Positions 18,021 to 27,427 of a DNA stretch of 64,000 nt are shown in pieces. Made by a program: the position numbers and the translations under genes. Source of the stretch: G963663315 sp965208975 (GTDB taxonomy: Bacteria > Pseudomonadota > Gammaproteobacteria > Arenicellales > Poriferihabitantaceae). Each line of letters opens with the position of its first letter. Position 1 is the stretch's first letter. The notes under the pieces are model-generated. The model was not told the DNA's origin and searched no databases. It was given only the letters and a program-made list of their open reading frames with translations. The stretch lies in contig CBDBQH010000003.1 in NCBI GenBank assembly GCA_965208975.1, positions 1,426,001 to 1,490,000 on the forward strand, read 5' to 3'.

Positions 18021-18980
18021 TCAGTTGACGCAGTTTATCAATTTTCCATTTACGAAAGAATGGATTACGTCAATCACGCCATTGGCGACGGCAGTCTGTG
18101 CCTGAGCGGTGGAGGCGCCGATATGGTGGGCGCCGCATACCGATTCGTGATTAGCCAGCGCCGATTCGAAACCGGCGCTGCCGGAAGCCGGTTCGTTCCG
18201 GTAGACATCCAGACCGGCGCGGATGCCTTTTGTCGCCATGGCTTCAATCAGCGCCGCCTCATCAATCAGGTCGCCGCGCGAAGTATTGATCAGTGTGGCG
18301 CCGTCCTTCATTTTATCCAGAAACGCTGAATCAACCATGTTTCTGGTGTTGTCGGTGGAAGGCATGTGCAGGGTGATGATGTCGCAGGTTTCCAGTATCT
18401 CATCGCGTGAATCCAGCTGAATGATTCCGGCGTCCGTAATCCTCTTTGCGGCTTTGTCTGAGCGACCGGGTTTCGCAATCGCGTAGACCTCTATGCCGAA
18501 GGCTCGCGCCCGTTCGGCCACCGCAAGGCCGATCGCTCCGAGACCCAGTATCCCGATTTTCTGGCCATACAGCCCGCGGCCGGTGGAATATTTCTTTTTG
18601 TTCCATATCCGGTTTTTCAGATCTGCCGCCGCGTCTGCGATATTCCGGTCAATCGCGATGATCAGTCCCATTACCAGCTCAGCGACGGCGATGGAGTTCG
18701 CTCCCGGCACATTGCAGACGCGGATGCCCCGTTCCGCCGCGCCGGACTTGTCAATGGTATTGGTTCCGGCGCCCGCCCGAATCACCAGTTTCAGGGATTC
18801 GCCTGCTGCCAGGGTTGCGGTGGTCACCTGGGTGCTGCGGACGATCAGAGCGCCATGATCCGCTATAGCCTGTGGCAGGGCGGCGGCGTCCAGCGCCGGA
18901 TTCGGGTTCACTTCATGGCCCAGGCGGGTCAGTTCGTCAATATGGGATTCAGGAAAGCTGTCGGCAATAAGAATTTTCAT
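18021..18980 (-). CDS. serA: D-3-phosphoglycerate dehydrogenase, short form without ACT domain
   Basis: A 319-residue D-2-hydroxyacid dehydrogenase. The NAD motif is GLGAIGLAVAERARAFG. The catalytic Arg lies in INTSRGDLID and the catalytic His in GAHHIGAST, the His-Ile-Gly-Ala pattern typical of phosphoglycerate dehydrogenases. The length means it lacks the C-terminal ACT domain used for serine feedback in E. coli SerA. The call as SerA rests on the neighbours serC and DUF1015; other hydroxyacid dehydrogenases look similar. About 280 bp separate it from the next, divergent gene. Confidence 0.85.
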   Translation of the reverse strand: MKILIADSFPESHIDELTRLGHEVNPNPALDAAALPQAIADHGALIVRSTQVTTATLAAGESLKLVIRAGAGTNTIDKSGAAERGIRVCNVPGANSIAVAELVMGLIIAIDRNIADAAADLKNRIWNKKKYSTGRGLYGQKIGILGLGAIGLAVAERARAFGIEVYAIAKPGRSDKAAKRITDAGIIQLDSRDEILETCDIITLHMPSTDNTRNMVDSAFLDKMKDGATLINTSRGDLIDEAALIEAMATKGIRAGLDVYRNEPASGSAGFESALANHESVCGAHHIGASTAQAQTAVANGVIDVIHSFVNGKLINCVN

Positions 18981-19263
18981 TATGAGGTACGTGGTCGGGT
19001 GTTATTCGGGGTGTTTTTGTTTTCGCTCGGCTGGCCGCGAAAATGGCTTCAGGGCAGACACAATACGATAGCCGGTATATGGAGCCGAAGTCTGTTTCGA
19101 TTACTGTTTCAAAAGATTTTGATAATATCAAAGTTGCCCGGATCTTGTGCAAGTTTTTGTATCGGGACGATCAAATAATGTAATGTGACAATCAACCTTT
19201 CTGATTGGATTCCATTCGCACTGCCTGTATGATCATGATCCAGTTTCCAGCAGGATCAGGATT

Positions 19264-20403
19264 ATGTATCAGTCCTTCACGCCGCCAAAAAGATTATTGA
19301 TGGGCCCAGGTCCTGCCATGGTACACAATCGGGTGCTGGAAGCCTCGGCCAGACCGACCATCGGGCATCTCGATCCTGCTTTTGTGGTTCTGATGGATGA
19401 GATAAAACATCTGTTGCAGTATGCCTTCCAGACAGAAAATTATATGACCATGCCAGTCAGCGCCCCCGGCTCTGCCGGCATGGAAATGTGTTTTGTCAAT
19501 CTGGTGGAGCCGGGCGATCAGGTGATTGTGTGTATCAACGGGGTTTTTGGTGGACGGATGAAAGAGAATATCGAGCGTTGCGGCGGGACTGCTATTGTGG
19601 TGGAAGACGCCTGGGGTCAGCCGGTCAGCGTGGATAAGGTCGAACAGGCGTTGAAACAATACCGGGATGCCAGGCTGGTGGCGTTCGTTCATGCGGAAAC
19701 ATCCACCGGCGCCCTGTCGGATGCGCGGGAAATTGCCCGGCTTGCCCATGCTCACGATGCACTGGTGATCGTGGATGCCGTGACCTCGCTGGCCGGCGTC
19801 CCGCTCAAGGTGGATGAATGGGAACTCGACGCGGTTTATTCCGGAAGCCAGAAATGTCTTTCCAGCTTTCCCGGACTTTCTCCTGTCACCTTGTCGGAAA
19901 AGGCGCTGGACAAGATCAAGCGCAGGTCAGGCAAGGTGCAAAGCTGGTTTCTGGATGTCAATCTGGTCATGGGCTACTGGGGAAGCGAGGGTGGACGCTC
20001 CTATCACCATACCGCCCCGGTAAATACCTTGTATGCCCTCCATGAAGCCTTGCTGATGGTCCACGAGGAAGGTCTCGAAAATGCGTGGCGACGTCATCAG
20101 CGTAACCATCAATCCCTGGTCGCTGGTCTTCTTGAAATGGATATGGGTTTACTGGTTGACGCCTCCTGTCGATTGCCGCAGTTGAACGCGGTGGTCATTC
20201 CACCTGGAATAGCAGATGCCCCTTTCAGAAAAAAGCTGCTGGATCATTACGGGCTGGACATCGGCGCCGGATTGGGAGCGCTGGCAGGGAAAATCTGGAG
20301 AATCGGCATGATGGGGCAGGCCAGCAGGGCGCAGTACGTAGAGCAGTGCCTGGATATACTCAAGCAGACACTGGCCGATAGCCTGGTACACACCGGCGCT
20401 TGA
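19264..20403 (+). CDS. Class V PLP aminotransferase, alanine/serine-glyoxylate type
   Basis: A 379-residue fold-type I enzyme. The opening LLMGPGPAMVHNRVLEA and GHLDPAF match the alanine-glyoxylate aminotransferase family. VDAVTSLAGVPL lines the cofactor site and SGSQKCLSSFPG carries the PLP lysine. HHTAPVN and the closing RIGMMGQAS are also family-typical. It could transaminate alanine, serine or a related amino donor to glyoxylate or a sulfonated or phosphonated analogue; I cannot choose. The stop codon overlaps the start region of the M24 gene, so the two are translationally coupled and likely act on one pathway. Confidence 0.85.
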   Translation: MYQSFTPPKRLLMGPGPAMVHNRVLEASARPTIGHLDPAFVVLMDEIKHLLQYAFQTENYMTMPVSAPGSAGMEMCFVNLVEPGDQVIVCINGVFGGRMKENIERCGGTAIVVEDAWGQPVSVDKVEQALKQYRDARLVAFVHAETSTGALSDAREIARLAHAHDALVIVDAVTSLAGVPLKVDEWELDAVYSGSQKCLSSFPGLSPVTLSEKALDKIKRRSGKVQSWFLDVNLVMGYWGSEGGRSYHHTAPVNTLYALHEALLMVHEEGLENAWRRHQRNHQSLVAGLLEMDMGLLVDASCRLPQLNAVVIPPGIADAPFRKKLLDHYGLDIGAGLGALAGKIWRIGMMGQASRAQYVEQCLDILKQTLADSLVHTGA

Positions 20404-20405
20404 TC

Positions 20406-21569
20406 ATGCGGCCACCGGCGAGGGGGTTCCCTGAATCCGAGTTTGAAGCCCGTACCGCGGCCATGCAGGAAATCATGTATGACCGGAAAGTGGACGCAGT
20501 TCTGCTGACTACGGAGCCGAATGTCCGTTATTTCTCCGGTTTTCTGACCCAGTTCTGGCAGAGTCCGACCCGCCCCTGGTTCCTGATTGTTCCCGCGCGG
20601 GGAAAGCCGGTTGCCGTAATTCCCGAGATAGGAATCAGCGGTATGGCGCAGACCTGGGTTGAGGATATCCGGAGTTGGCCTTCCCCGCGTCCCGAGGACG
20701 ATGGCATATCCTTGCTGGTTGACCTGTTCAAAAACCTGCCGCGAAGGCATGGCCGTATCGGCATGACCCTGGGCGCTGAAAGCGTGATCCGCATGCCGCT
20801 TCGCAATTTCGACTGGTTGAGGCGGGAATTGCCTGAATATCAGTTTGTCGATATCGCCGGGTCGCTGCATGGTTTGAAGATGGTCAAGTCGGCTCTGGAA
20901 ATCGAAAAGATTCGTTATATCTGCCAGCTTGTGTCGGCGGCGTTCCAGTCCCTGCCGGATTATGCCCGCACCGGCATGACCGAAGCGCAGATTGTGAGTC
21001 GGCTGAAGGTGGATATTCTGCAACGGGGCGCCGATTCGGTTCCTTACATGGTGGCTGGTTCAGGAGCGGGCGGGTATGACAGCATCATCATGGGCCCCAC
21101 CGACAGGAGCATGGCCGAGGGTGATTTGCTGATTATCGACACTGGCTCCACATTCGACGGTTATTTCTGTGATTTTGACCGGAACTGGTCTTTCGGTTAT
21201 GCCGATGACGCGACCAGACGCGCACATGAGGTCGTGTGGGATGCGACCGAGGCCGGCTTCAATGCCGCCAGACCGGGCGCAACCACGACCGAACTGTACC
21301 ATGCGATGAATCAGGTCATGGCTGCCGGCGGATCTTTGGGTAATCAGGTCGGACGGCTGGGCCATGGACTGGGTATCGAATTGACCGAGAAGCCCTCGAA
21401 CACCGCGACCGACCATACCATTCTGGAAGCGGGCATGATTCTCACCCTGGAACCCGGCATGACCTTCGCCCGCGGCCGGCAAATGGTCCATGAAGAGAAT
21501 GTCGTGATTACCGAAAGCGGGGCAGAGTGGCTGACTCGCCGCGCCAGTCGCGAACTGATGGTGATATAA
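20406..21569 (+). CDS. M24 (creatinase/prolidase-like) family hydrolase
   Basis: A 387-residue protein if the ATG at 20406 is used; a TTG at 20400 is in frame. It has the two-domain pitta-bread layout. The metal ligands of a di-metal enzyme are all visible: Asp in IIDTGS, Asp in CDFDRNW, His in LGHGLGIE, Glu in TLEPGM and Glu in VHEENV. The family includes Xaa-Pro peptidases, creatinase and the DMSP lyase DddP; the exact substrate is open. Coupling to the class V aminotransferase suggests that it releases an amino acid or amine that is then transaminated. It converges with the SDR gene. Confidence 0.85.
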   Translation: MRPPARGFPESEFEARTAAMQEIMYDRKVDAVLLTTEPNVRYFSGFLTQFWQSPTRPWFLIVPARGKPVAVIPEIGISGMAQTWVEDIRSWPSPRPEDDGISLLVDLFKNLPRRHGRIGMTLGAESVIRMPLRNFDWLRRELPEYQFVDIAGSLHGLKMVKSALEIEKIRYICQLVSAAFQSLPDYARTGMTEAQIVSRLKVDILQRGADSVPYMVAGSGAGGYDSIIMGPTDRSMAEGDLLIIDTGSTFDGYFCDFDRNWSFGYADDATRRAHEVVWDATEAGFNAARPGATTTELYHAMNQVMAAGGSLGNQVGRLGHGLGIELTEKPSNTATDHTILEAGMILTLEPGMTFARGRQMVHEENVVITESGAEWLTRRASRELMVI

Positions 21570-21578
21570 ATGTAAATG

Positions 21579-21594
21579 TCCCGCTATCGCGGGA
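21579..21594. terminator. Short stem-loop between convergent genes
   Basis: TCCCGC-TATC-GCGGGA forms a 6-bp GC-rich stem with a 4-base loop, 10 bp after the M24 gene stop. It has no U-run, so it may be a weak or bidirectional terminator or just another short palindrome. Confidence 0.4.
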
Positions 21595-21632
21595 TGTGAC
21601 TCTCTCTTAACTGGATGGCTTCATTCCTTAAG

Positions 21633-22424
21633 TCAAGGGACCGGGACAAAGTAGTTGAGTCCCTGCCTGCCGCCATCGACGTAAATGGTTTCTCCCGTGA
21701 TATAGCTTGCATAGTCGCTGGCCAGAAAGACTGCGACCCGGGCCACTTCATCGGGTTCTCCCGGGCGCAGCATCGGTGTCCGCGACATGATCTGGCGATA
21801 TTTCTCCGGGTTTTCCGATATGGTATTGAACATTTCGGTGGCAATTGAGCCTGGACCGATTCCGTTTACCCGGATACCCTGATCGGCCAATCGGATACCC
21901 AAACACTTGGTCCATTGATTGACACCGCCCTTGGCGATGACGTAAGGCGCGATAGCCGGAATCGCCAACACTGCGTTCAGCGAGGACATGTTGATGATAG
22001 TCCCTCTGGAGCCATCCTGATTCGGGGGTTGCGCCATCATCCGCCGGGCTGCGGTCTGTCCGGTCAGGAACACCCCTTTCAGGTTGATCGAGATCACCCG
22101 ATCAAAATCCGCCTCTTCCAGCTCCAGAATATCGGCCATGTGCACGATACCGGCGTTGGCGATCGCGGTATCCACCCGGCCATACCGCTCAATGGCGAAG
22201 TCAAACAGGGCTTCCACCGCGGATTTTTGACTGACATCGCAATGCTGGTAAACCGCGTCGCCGCCCTGCTCGCGAAGCTGTTGCGCCGCCTGCTGGCCGA
22301 CCTCATCCGCCACATCCGACAGCACGACCCGGGCGCCCTCTTTTATGAACCGGGCGGCGCATGCATAACCAATGCCTTGCGATGCCCCCGTTATCACTGC
22401 AACCTTGTCTTTAATCATGATCAT
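21633..22424 (-). CDS. SDR family oxidoreductase
   Basis: A 263-residue classical short-chain dehydrogenase: VITGASQGIGYACA (nucleotide site), ANAGIVHMADI, the Ser in INMSSLNA and the catalytic pair in YVIAKGG. ITGETIYVDGGRQ closes the fold. The substrate is unknown. It is on the same strand as the ThDP enzyme that ends 18 bp upstream, so the two form a unit (ThDP enzyme first, SDR second). A plausible reading is that the SDR reduces or oxidises the carbonyl product of the ThDP enzyme. Confidence 0.9.
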   Translation of the reverse strand: MIMIKDKVAVITGASQGIGYACAARFIKEGARVVLSDVADEVGQQAAQQLREQGGDAVYQHCDVSQKSAVEALFDFAIERYGRVDTAIANAGIVHMADILELEEADFDRVISINLKGVFLTGQTAARRMMAQPPNQDGSRGTIINMSSLNAVLAIPAIAPYVIAKGGVNQWTKCLGIRLADQGIRVNGIGPGSIATEMFNTISENPEKYRQIMSRTPMLRPGEPDEVARVAVFLASDYASYITGETIYVDGGRQGLNYFVPVP

Positions 22425-22442
22425 CTCATCTTTACAATGTCA

Positions 22443-24071
22443 CTAGTCGGTCTGGAGCTCGATCACGGCAGGGGTGGTTGCCCTGAGCGCCTGTTCAAAC
22501 ACTTCTTCGAATTCTTCCGCTTTTGTCACCGTTGCTCCGAAGGCGCCGTAGGACCTGGCCAGAGCGGCAAAATCCGGATTTCTCAGGTATGTAGCTGACG
22601 GCCGTCCGGGATAACGCTGTTCCTGATGAGTTCGGATTGTACCGTAACAATTATTGTTGACCACCAGGAAAATAACATTTACGCCAAATTGAACTGCGGT
22701 GGCCAGTTCCTGTCCGTTCATCAAAAAACAGCCATCTCCTGAAAACGAGACAACGATGGAGTCCGGTTTTTCCAGCTTTGCGGCAATCGCTGAAGGTACG
22801 CCATAACCCATTGTGCCGTTGGTTGAGCCAAGCTGGGTGCGGGGTTGCCGGTATTGGTAGTGGCGTTGCGCCCAGACGGTGAAATTTCCAGCGCCGAGGG
22901 TAATAATCGAATCAGCACGCAAGCGTTCACGCAAAAACCGGCAAATTCTGTCCATACGCATGGTTGCTCCTGTATTTCTGGATTCATCGACAAAATCGAG
23001 ATAACTCGAATGGGCTTTTTCCACCAGTCGTTGATCGCTCTTTGCCCGAATATCCAGCTGACAGGCCGCTCTGAAAAACTGTTCGGGTTGACTGACGAAG
23101 CTTAAGTCGGCACGGAATACAGAATTGATTTCGTCCCCACTGATATGGACATGAACCAGTTTTTGCCGCGCATTGCAACTTGCCCGGGCCGGGGCGTCCA
23201 GGGTGGTATAGCCGGCAGTTGTGGCATCTCCAATCCGCGGACCTACCGCGATAATCAGGTCAGCGCTCTGAATCAGTTTGACCAGTTCAGGATTCGGCGC
23301 CAGGTCCAATTCACCGATGTAATTCGGGTGGGAATTGTCAAAACTGTCCGAGCGTCTGAATGCGGTGGCGACCGGCAAGTGATACTGCTCGGCAAATCGG
23401 CTCAGACAGGTGGTGGCGGCGGGTGTCCAGCCAGCGCCACCGACTAACAGTACAGGTTGCGCGGCTTGTGCAAGCATGGCGCTGAACCGTTCCATTGAAG
23501 CCGGGTCCGGGGCCGGTATTGCGGTTGTGGCCGGAGCCAGATCCTCAACTGTAACCGATTCCCGGAGCATGTCTTCCGGGAGTTCGATGACGACCGGGCC
23601 AGGGCGTCCGCTCATGGCGCAATGCCAGCTCTGGCCGAGTTGTTCCGGGATGCGCGAAACATCGTTGAATTTTGTCACTTTTTTGGCGATGTCGCTGTAG
23701 ACCTGCCGGTAATCCAGCTCCTGAAAGGCTTCACGTCCGAGCTCGGCGCGGGAGACCTGTCCGATAAACATCAGCAATGGAGTGGAGTCCTGAAAGGCGG
23801 TATGAATCCCCGCCATCGCATTCGATGCCCCAGGCCCCCGGGAGACGAAGCATACGCCGGGCTTCCCGGTCATTTTCCCGTGCGCCTCGGCCATAAAAGC
23901 GGCCCCGCCTTCCTGACGACAGGTAATCACCTGAAGATCACTCCGGCGGTCGTGAAGGGCATCCAGCACAGCCAGATAACTTTCACCAGGTACGCAAAAA
24001 AGGCGACTGGCGCCGTGACCGATCAGGCCATCAATCAGAACTTCGCCGCCGCTTCGTTTAATCGTTCTCAT
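22443..24071 (-). CDS. Thiamine-diphosphate-dependent enzyme, acetolactate-synthase-like
   Basis: A 542-residue three-domain ThDP enzyme. The N-terminal Glu that activates ThDP is in CRQEGGAAFMAEAHGKMTG, the middle domain has PVLLVGGAG, and the C-terminal ThDP-magnesium motif is SFSGDGCFLMNGQEL ending in VVNNNCYG. It resembles the large subunits of acetolactate synthase and the related benzoylformate or sulfopyruvate-type decarboxylases. No small subunit is present, so true acetohydroxyacid synthase is unlikely. Its place beside SDR, aminotransferase and M24 genes points to catabolism of an amino or 2-oxo acid. Confidence 0.82.
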   Translation of the reverse strand: MRTIKRSGGEVLIDGLIGHGASRLFCVPGESYLAVLDALHDRRSDLQVITCRQEGGAAFMAEAHGKMTGKPGVCFVSRGPGASNAMAGIHTAFQDSTPLLMFIGQVSRAELGREAFQELDYRQVYSDIAKKVTKFNDVSRIPEQLGQSWHCAMSGRPGPVVIELPEDMLRESVTVEDLAPATTAIPAPDPASMERFSAMLAQAAQPVLLVGGAGWTPAATTCLSRFAEQYHLPVATAFRRSDSFDNSHPNYIGELDLAPNPELVKLIQSADLIIAVGPRIGDATTAGYTTLDAPARASCNARQKLVHVHISGDEINSVFRADLSFVSQPEQFFRAACQLDIRAKSDQRLVEKAHSSYLDFVDESRNTGATMRMDRICRFLRERLRADSIITLGAGNFTVWAQRHYQYRQPRTQLGSTNGTMGYGVPSAIAAKLEKPDSIVVSFSGDGCFLMNGQELATAVQFGVNVIFLVVNNNCYGTIRTHQEQRYPGRPSATYLRNPDFAALARSYGAFGATVTKAEEFEEVFEQALRATTPAVIELQTD

Positions 24072-24161
24072 AATCTGTAGTCACTATCAGGGACAGCCGG
24101 AAATCTGGCTGGCAATGTGATTCATGATGGTATTATAGTCCATGCAGACATAATCAGGAAG

Positions 24162-24195
24162 GGTGGGGCTGGGTAGAGGGTGGGGCTGGGTAGAG
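24162..24195. repeat. 17-bp tandem duplication
   Basis: GGTGGGGCTGGGTAGAG occurs twice in direct succession in the 250-bp divergent gap between the ThDP enzyme and sufS. Confidence 0.9.
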
Positions 24196-24321
24196 TCGGG
24201 ACTTCGAGGACTGGACAACAGGGTTTTTCGCCACAATATCCTGCTTGCCGGGTGATCTTTCATAGTACAATCCTGAGCGCAAACCTTATAGTGACAATCC
24301 GTACAGAAAAGACCAGCCAGA

Positions 24322-25563
24322 GTGGACAAGCAACAACCGACCCGACCGTTCGATGTAGAGAAAATTCGCGAGGATTTTCCGGTGCTCAGTCGTGAGGTGA
24401 ATGACCACCCGTTGATCTATCTCGACAGCGGGGCTTCCTCGCAAAAGCCGAATCAGGTGATTGATCGTCTGAACCGATATTATCGGCTGGAACATTCCAA
24501 CATTCATCGTGGAGTCCATCATTTAAGCCAGCAGGCAACCGAAGCGTATGAACAGGCAAGGGAAACTGTCCGTTCGTTTATCAACGCGAAAAATCGACAC
24601 GAAGTATTGTTCACCAAAGGAACCACCGACGGTATTAACCTGGTGGCTTCATCGTTCGGCAGGGAATTCCTCAAGCCCGGTGACGAAGTGATTATTTCCA
24701 CCATGGAACATCATTCCAATATTGTGCCATGGCAACTCATTTGCGCTCAGGCAGGGGCGAAAATTCGGGTCATTCCGATCAATCAGCATGGAGAATTGAT
24801 TATTGAGGAATTTGAGTCGATGCTGAATCCGCGCACCCGCCTGGTTGCGGTTGTTCATGTCTCAAACGCGCTGGGCACCATCAATCCGGTAGAGGATATG
24901 ATTCGCCTTGCCCACGGTCACAATGTTCCGGTATTGCTGGACGGCGCCCAGGCGGCGCCGCATACGCATATTGATGTCCAGGCGCTGGATGTTGACTTTT
25001 ACGCCTTTTCCGGTCACAAGGTGTTCGGTCCCACCGGAGTCGGTATCCTGTACGGCAAGGAAGCGCTTCTCAATGATATGCCGCCCTATCAGGGCGGGGG
25101 CGACATGATCGAGCGTGTGACTTTTGAGAAAACCACTTACAATGTTCTGCCTCACAAGTTCGAAGCCGGCACCCCAAACATCGCCGACGGTATCGGCTTG
25201 GCTTCGGCCATTGACTACTATTCGCAATTTGACGAATCGGAAGTGGCCGCTCACGAACAGGATATCCTGCATTATGCAACCGAACGTCTGCTGGATATTG
25301 ACGGATTACGCATTATCGGTACTGCCGCAAACAAAGCCAGCGTAATTTCCTTCCTGCTCGCGGACACTCATCCATTTGATGTCGGTACAATTCTGGATCA
25401 ACTGGGTATCGCGGTGCGAACCGGGCATCACTGCACTCAGCCGTTGATGGATTTTTATGGAATCCCGGGGACTGTGCGGGCCTCTTTTGCCCTGTACAAC
25501 AACCGCGAAGATGTCGACAAACTGGTTGCCGGGGTCAATAAGGCCGCCTCCATGCTGTTGTGA
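24322..25563 (+). CDS. sufS: Cysteine desulfurase, SufS type
   Basis: A 413-residue class V PLP enzyme that takes sulfur from cysteine for Fe-S clusters. LIYLDSGASSQKP opens the fold, RGVHHLSQ and MEHHSNIVPW follow. The PLP lysine is in FSGHKVFGPTG and the catalytic cysteine is in VRTGHHCTQPLM. The N-terminus starts at GTG 24322, which fits family length, but no strong ribosome site is seen. sufE follows 22 bp later. No sufBCD genes are near, so this is a split sufSE pair. Confidence 0.95.
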   Translation: MDKQQPTRPFDVEKIREDFPVLSREVNDHPLIYLDSGASSQKPNQVIDRLNRYYRLEHSNIHRGVHHLSQQATEAYEQARETVRSFINAKNRHEVLFTKGTTDGINLVASSFGREFLKPGDEVIISTMEHHSNIVPWQLICAQAGAKIRVIPINQHGELIIEEFESMLNPRTRLVAVVHVSNALGTINPVEDMIRLAHGHNVPVLLDGAQAAPHTHIDVQALDVDFYAFSGHKVFGPTGVGILYGKEALLNDMPPYQGGGDMIERVTFEKTTYNVLPHKFEAGTPNIADGIGLASAIDYYSQFDESEVAAHEQDILHYATERLLDIDGLRIIGTAANKASVISFLLADTHPFDVGTILDQLGIAVRTGHHCTQPLMDFYGIPGTVRASFALYNNREDVDKLVAGVNKAASMLL

Positions 25564-25585
25564 CCCGGGGTGATTATTCCGGGAT

Positions 25586-26029
25586 ATGAATATGGCGACT
25601 ATTGACCAGATACAGGACGAGATCATTGAGGAATTTGGTATTTTTGACCAATGGATGGACAAGTATGAGTACATTATCGACCTGGGCAGAAATCTGCCGC
25701 TTCTGGACGAGCAGTACCGGCGCGAAGGCAATCTGGTTCCGGGCTGTCAAAGCCGGGTCTGGCTGCATGCCGAACTCGAACAGGGCAGGATCAGATTTAC
25801 CGCAGACAGCGACGCCATTATTACCAAGGGAATCATTGCGCTGTTGATTCGCGTCCTGTCCAACCAGCCGGTTGAGCAGGTAAGCGGCGCCGAACTCTGG
25901 TTCATTGACCGAATCGGATTACGGGAGCATCTGTCCTCCACCCGTTCCAATGGTCTGGTCAACATGGTGGCAAAAATCAAATCCACCGCGCATACGCTTG
26001 GCATAACGGCCACTGAAAAGTCCGGCTGA
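25586..26029 (+). CDS. sufE: Sulfur acceptor protein SufE
   Basis: A 147-residue SufE-family protein: IIEEFGIFDQWMDKYEYIID opening, NLVPGCQSRVWL with the sulfur-accepting Cys, and GIIALLIRVLSNQP. It accepts persulfide from SufS and boosts its activity. The small gap to sufS indicates cotranscription. The gene ends immediately before the convergent ectoine-hydrolase-like gene, with no spacer. Confidence 0.95.
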   Translation: MNMATIDQIQDEIIEEFGIFDQWMDKYEYIIDLGRNLPLLDEQYRREGNLVPGCQSRVWLHAELEQGRIRFTADSDAIITKGIIALLIRVLSNQPVEQVSGAELWFIDRIGLREHLSSTRSNGLVNMVAKIKSTAHTLGITATEKSG

Positions 26030-27214
26030 CTACTTTTTCACAAACATTTTACGCGGGACATGGGCCAGTGTTTCGGTGCCCTGATCGGTAACCACGAAAC
26101 TTTCGGTAATCTCCATGCCCCAGTCTTCCTGCCAGACCGCAGGGATAAAGTGAAACGTCATTCCACATTCGAGGACGGTTTCATCTCCCGGTCGCAGGCT
26201 CATGGTGCGTTCACCCCAGTCCGGGGGGTAGGAAATGCCGATCGGGTATCCGCACCGGCTGTCTTTTTTGATGCCGGTGCGCTTTTCCAGAATACGGCAA
26301 AACGCTTCCGCGACCTGCTGGCATTGATTACCGGGGCGAGCCATTGCAAGGCCCGCGTCAATGCCCTCCACCACCGCCTTTTCCATATCCAGAAACTTTT
26401 TCGGGGGCGCGCCGAGGAATACGGTGCGCGAGGTTGGGCAATGGTAGCGCCGGTAGCAGCCCGCTATTTCGAAAAACGTCGCCTCCCCGCTTTTGAAAGG
26501 ATCATCGCTCCAGGTCAGATGCGGCGCGGAGGCATCCGCGCCGGAAGCCAGTAGCGGCACAATCGCGGGATAGTCTCCGCCGTGGTGATCCACTCCCATG
26601 CAACCGGTGTGAAAAATCTCTGCGGCCATCTCGTTTTTGCGTAGTCCCGGTTCCACACGCTCCAGAATATGTTCGTGCATTCGGGCCACGATCCGGCCTG
26701 CGATTTTCATGTATTCCAGTTCCCGCTCACTCTTGACCGCGCGTTGCCAGTTGACCAGGCCGGTACTGTCTGTCAGGGTGGCGCGGGGCAATGCGCTGGT
26801 CAGTTCAACGTGGGCGCGCGCCGAATACCAGTAATTGTCCATTTCGACCCCCAGGCGGCCTGAGCCGAGGCCGCGTCCTTTGAGGACTTCTGCCAACTCC
26901 TGCATCGGGTGAAGGGGCGGATTCTGTACCCGTATTTCGTCATAGCCGTGAACATCCTCATCGGGCATCCAGACCGTGCGTACCGCGCCGTTGGCATCCT
27001 GTGCGCGAACAAAACAAACCGGATTGCCTTCCATCGGCAAAATCACGCATTGATGAACGTAGAATGACCAGCCATCGTAGCCGGTCAGCCAGTTCATGTT
27101 GGATGGGTCGCTGACGATCAGGGCATCCAGCCCCCGCGCCGACATTTCAGTGCGGGTTCTGGCGATACGGGCATCGTATTCCGATTGCTCAAAAGGGAGA
27201 TTGGCGGCGCTCAT
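26030..27214 (-). CDS. M24 family hydrolase, ectoine hydrolase (DoeA)-like
   Basis: A 394-residue M24 protein. YDARIARTRTEMSARGLDAL and NMNWLTGYDGWSFYVHQ open the N-terminal domain. The C-terminal half has FFEIAGCYRRYHCPTSRTVF, GYPIGISYPPDWGERTMSL and GMTFHFIPAVWQEDWG, which I recognise from DoeA proteins that open the ectoine ring. The Asp-Asp metal pair of prolidases is not present in normal form, as in DoeA. No doeB, doeC or doeD gene is adjacent, so use of ectoine is inferred only from this protein. It converges exactly with sufE. Confidence 0.75.
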   Translation of the reverse strand: MSAANLPFEQSEYDARIARTRTEMSARGLDALIVSDPSNMNWLTGYDGWSFYVHQCVILPMEGNPVCFVRAQDANGAVRTVWMPDEDVHGYDEIRVQNPPLHPMQELAEVLKGRGLGSGRLGVEMDNYWYSARAHVELTSALPRATLTDSTGLVNWQRAVKSERELEYMKIAGRIVARMHEHILERVEPGLRKNEMAAEIFHTGCMGVDHHGGDYPAIVPLLASGADASAPHLTWSDDPFKSGEATFFEIAGCYRRYHCPTSRTVFLGAPPKKFLDMEKAVVEGIDAGLAMARPGNQCQQVAEAFCRILEKRTGIKKDSRCGYPIGISYPPDWGERTMSLRPGDETVLECGMTFHFIPAVWQEDWGMEITESFVVTDQGTETLAHVPRKMFVKK

Positions 27215-27345
27215 TGGCTTATGACGGTTTTGGTTGGTTGAATCCTACTGATAAATACGATTGTTGAATACTGTTTAACCATTTTTACTGATCATTTAGT
27301 GGTTAAAGTTTAGAAAAATTGTTTAGGTGTCTCACATGTAATAAA

Positions 27346-27392
27346 TCGAAGCCAATAACTGTCGAAGCCAATAACTGTCGAAGCCAATAACT
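27346..27392. repeat. 16-bp tandem repeat, three copies
   Basis: The unit GTCGAAGCCAATAACT is present twice perfectly (27361-27376, 27377-27392) and once lacking its first base (27346-27360). It lies 36 bp in front of the DNA methyltransferase start, so copy number could affect its promoter. Confidence 0.9.
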
Positions 27393-27427
27393 GGAAATCA
27401 GCGCTGAATCGGTTTATATTTGGCACC

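Noticed and set aside
22443..24071. Assignment of the ThDP enzyme as IlvB or Xsc
   Set aside because: No small subunit for IlvB, and length and neighbours do not support sulfoacetaldehyde acetyltransferase.
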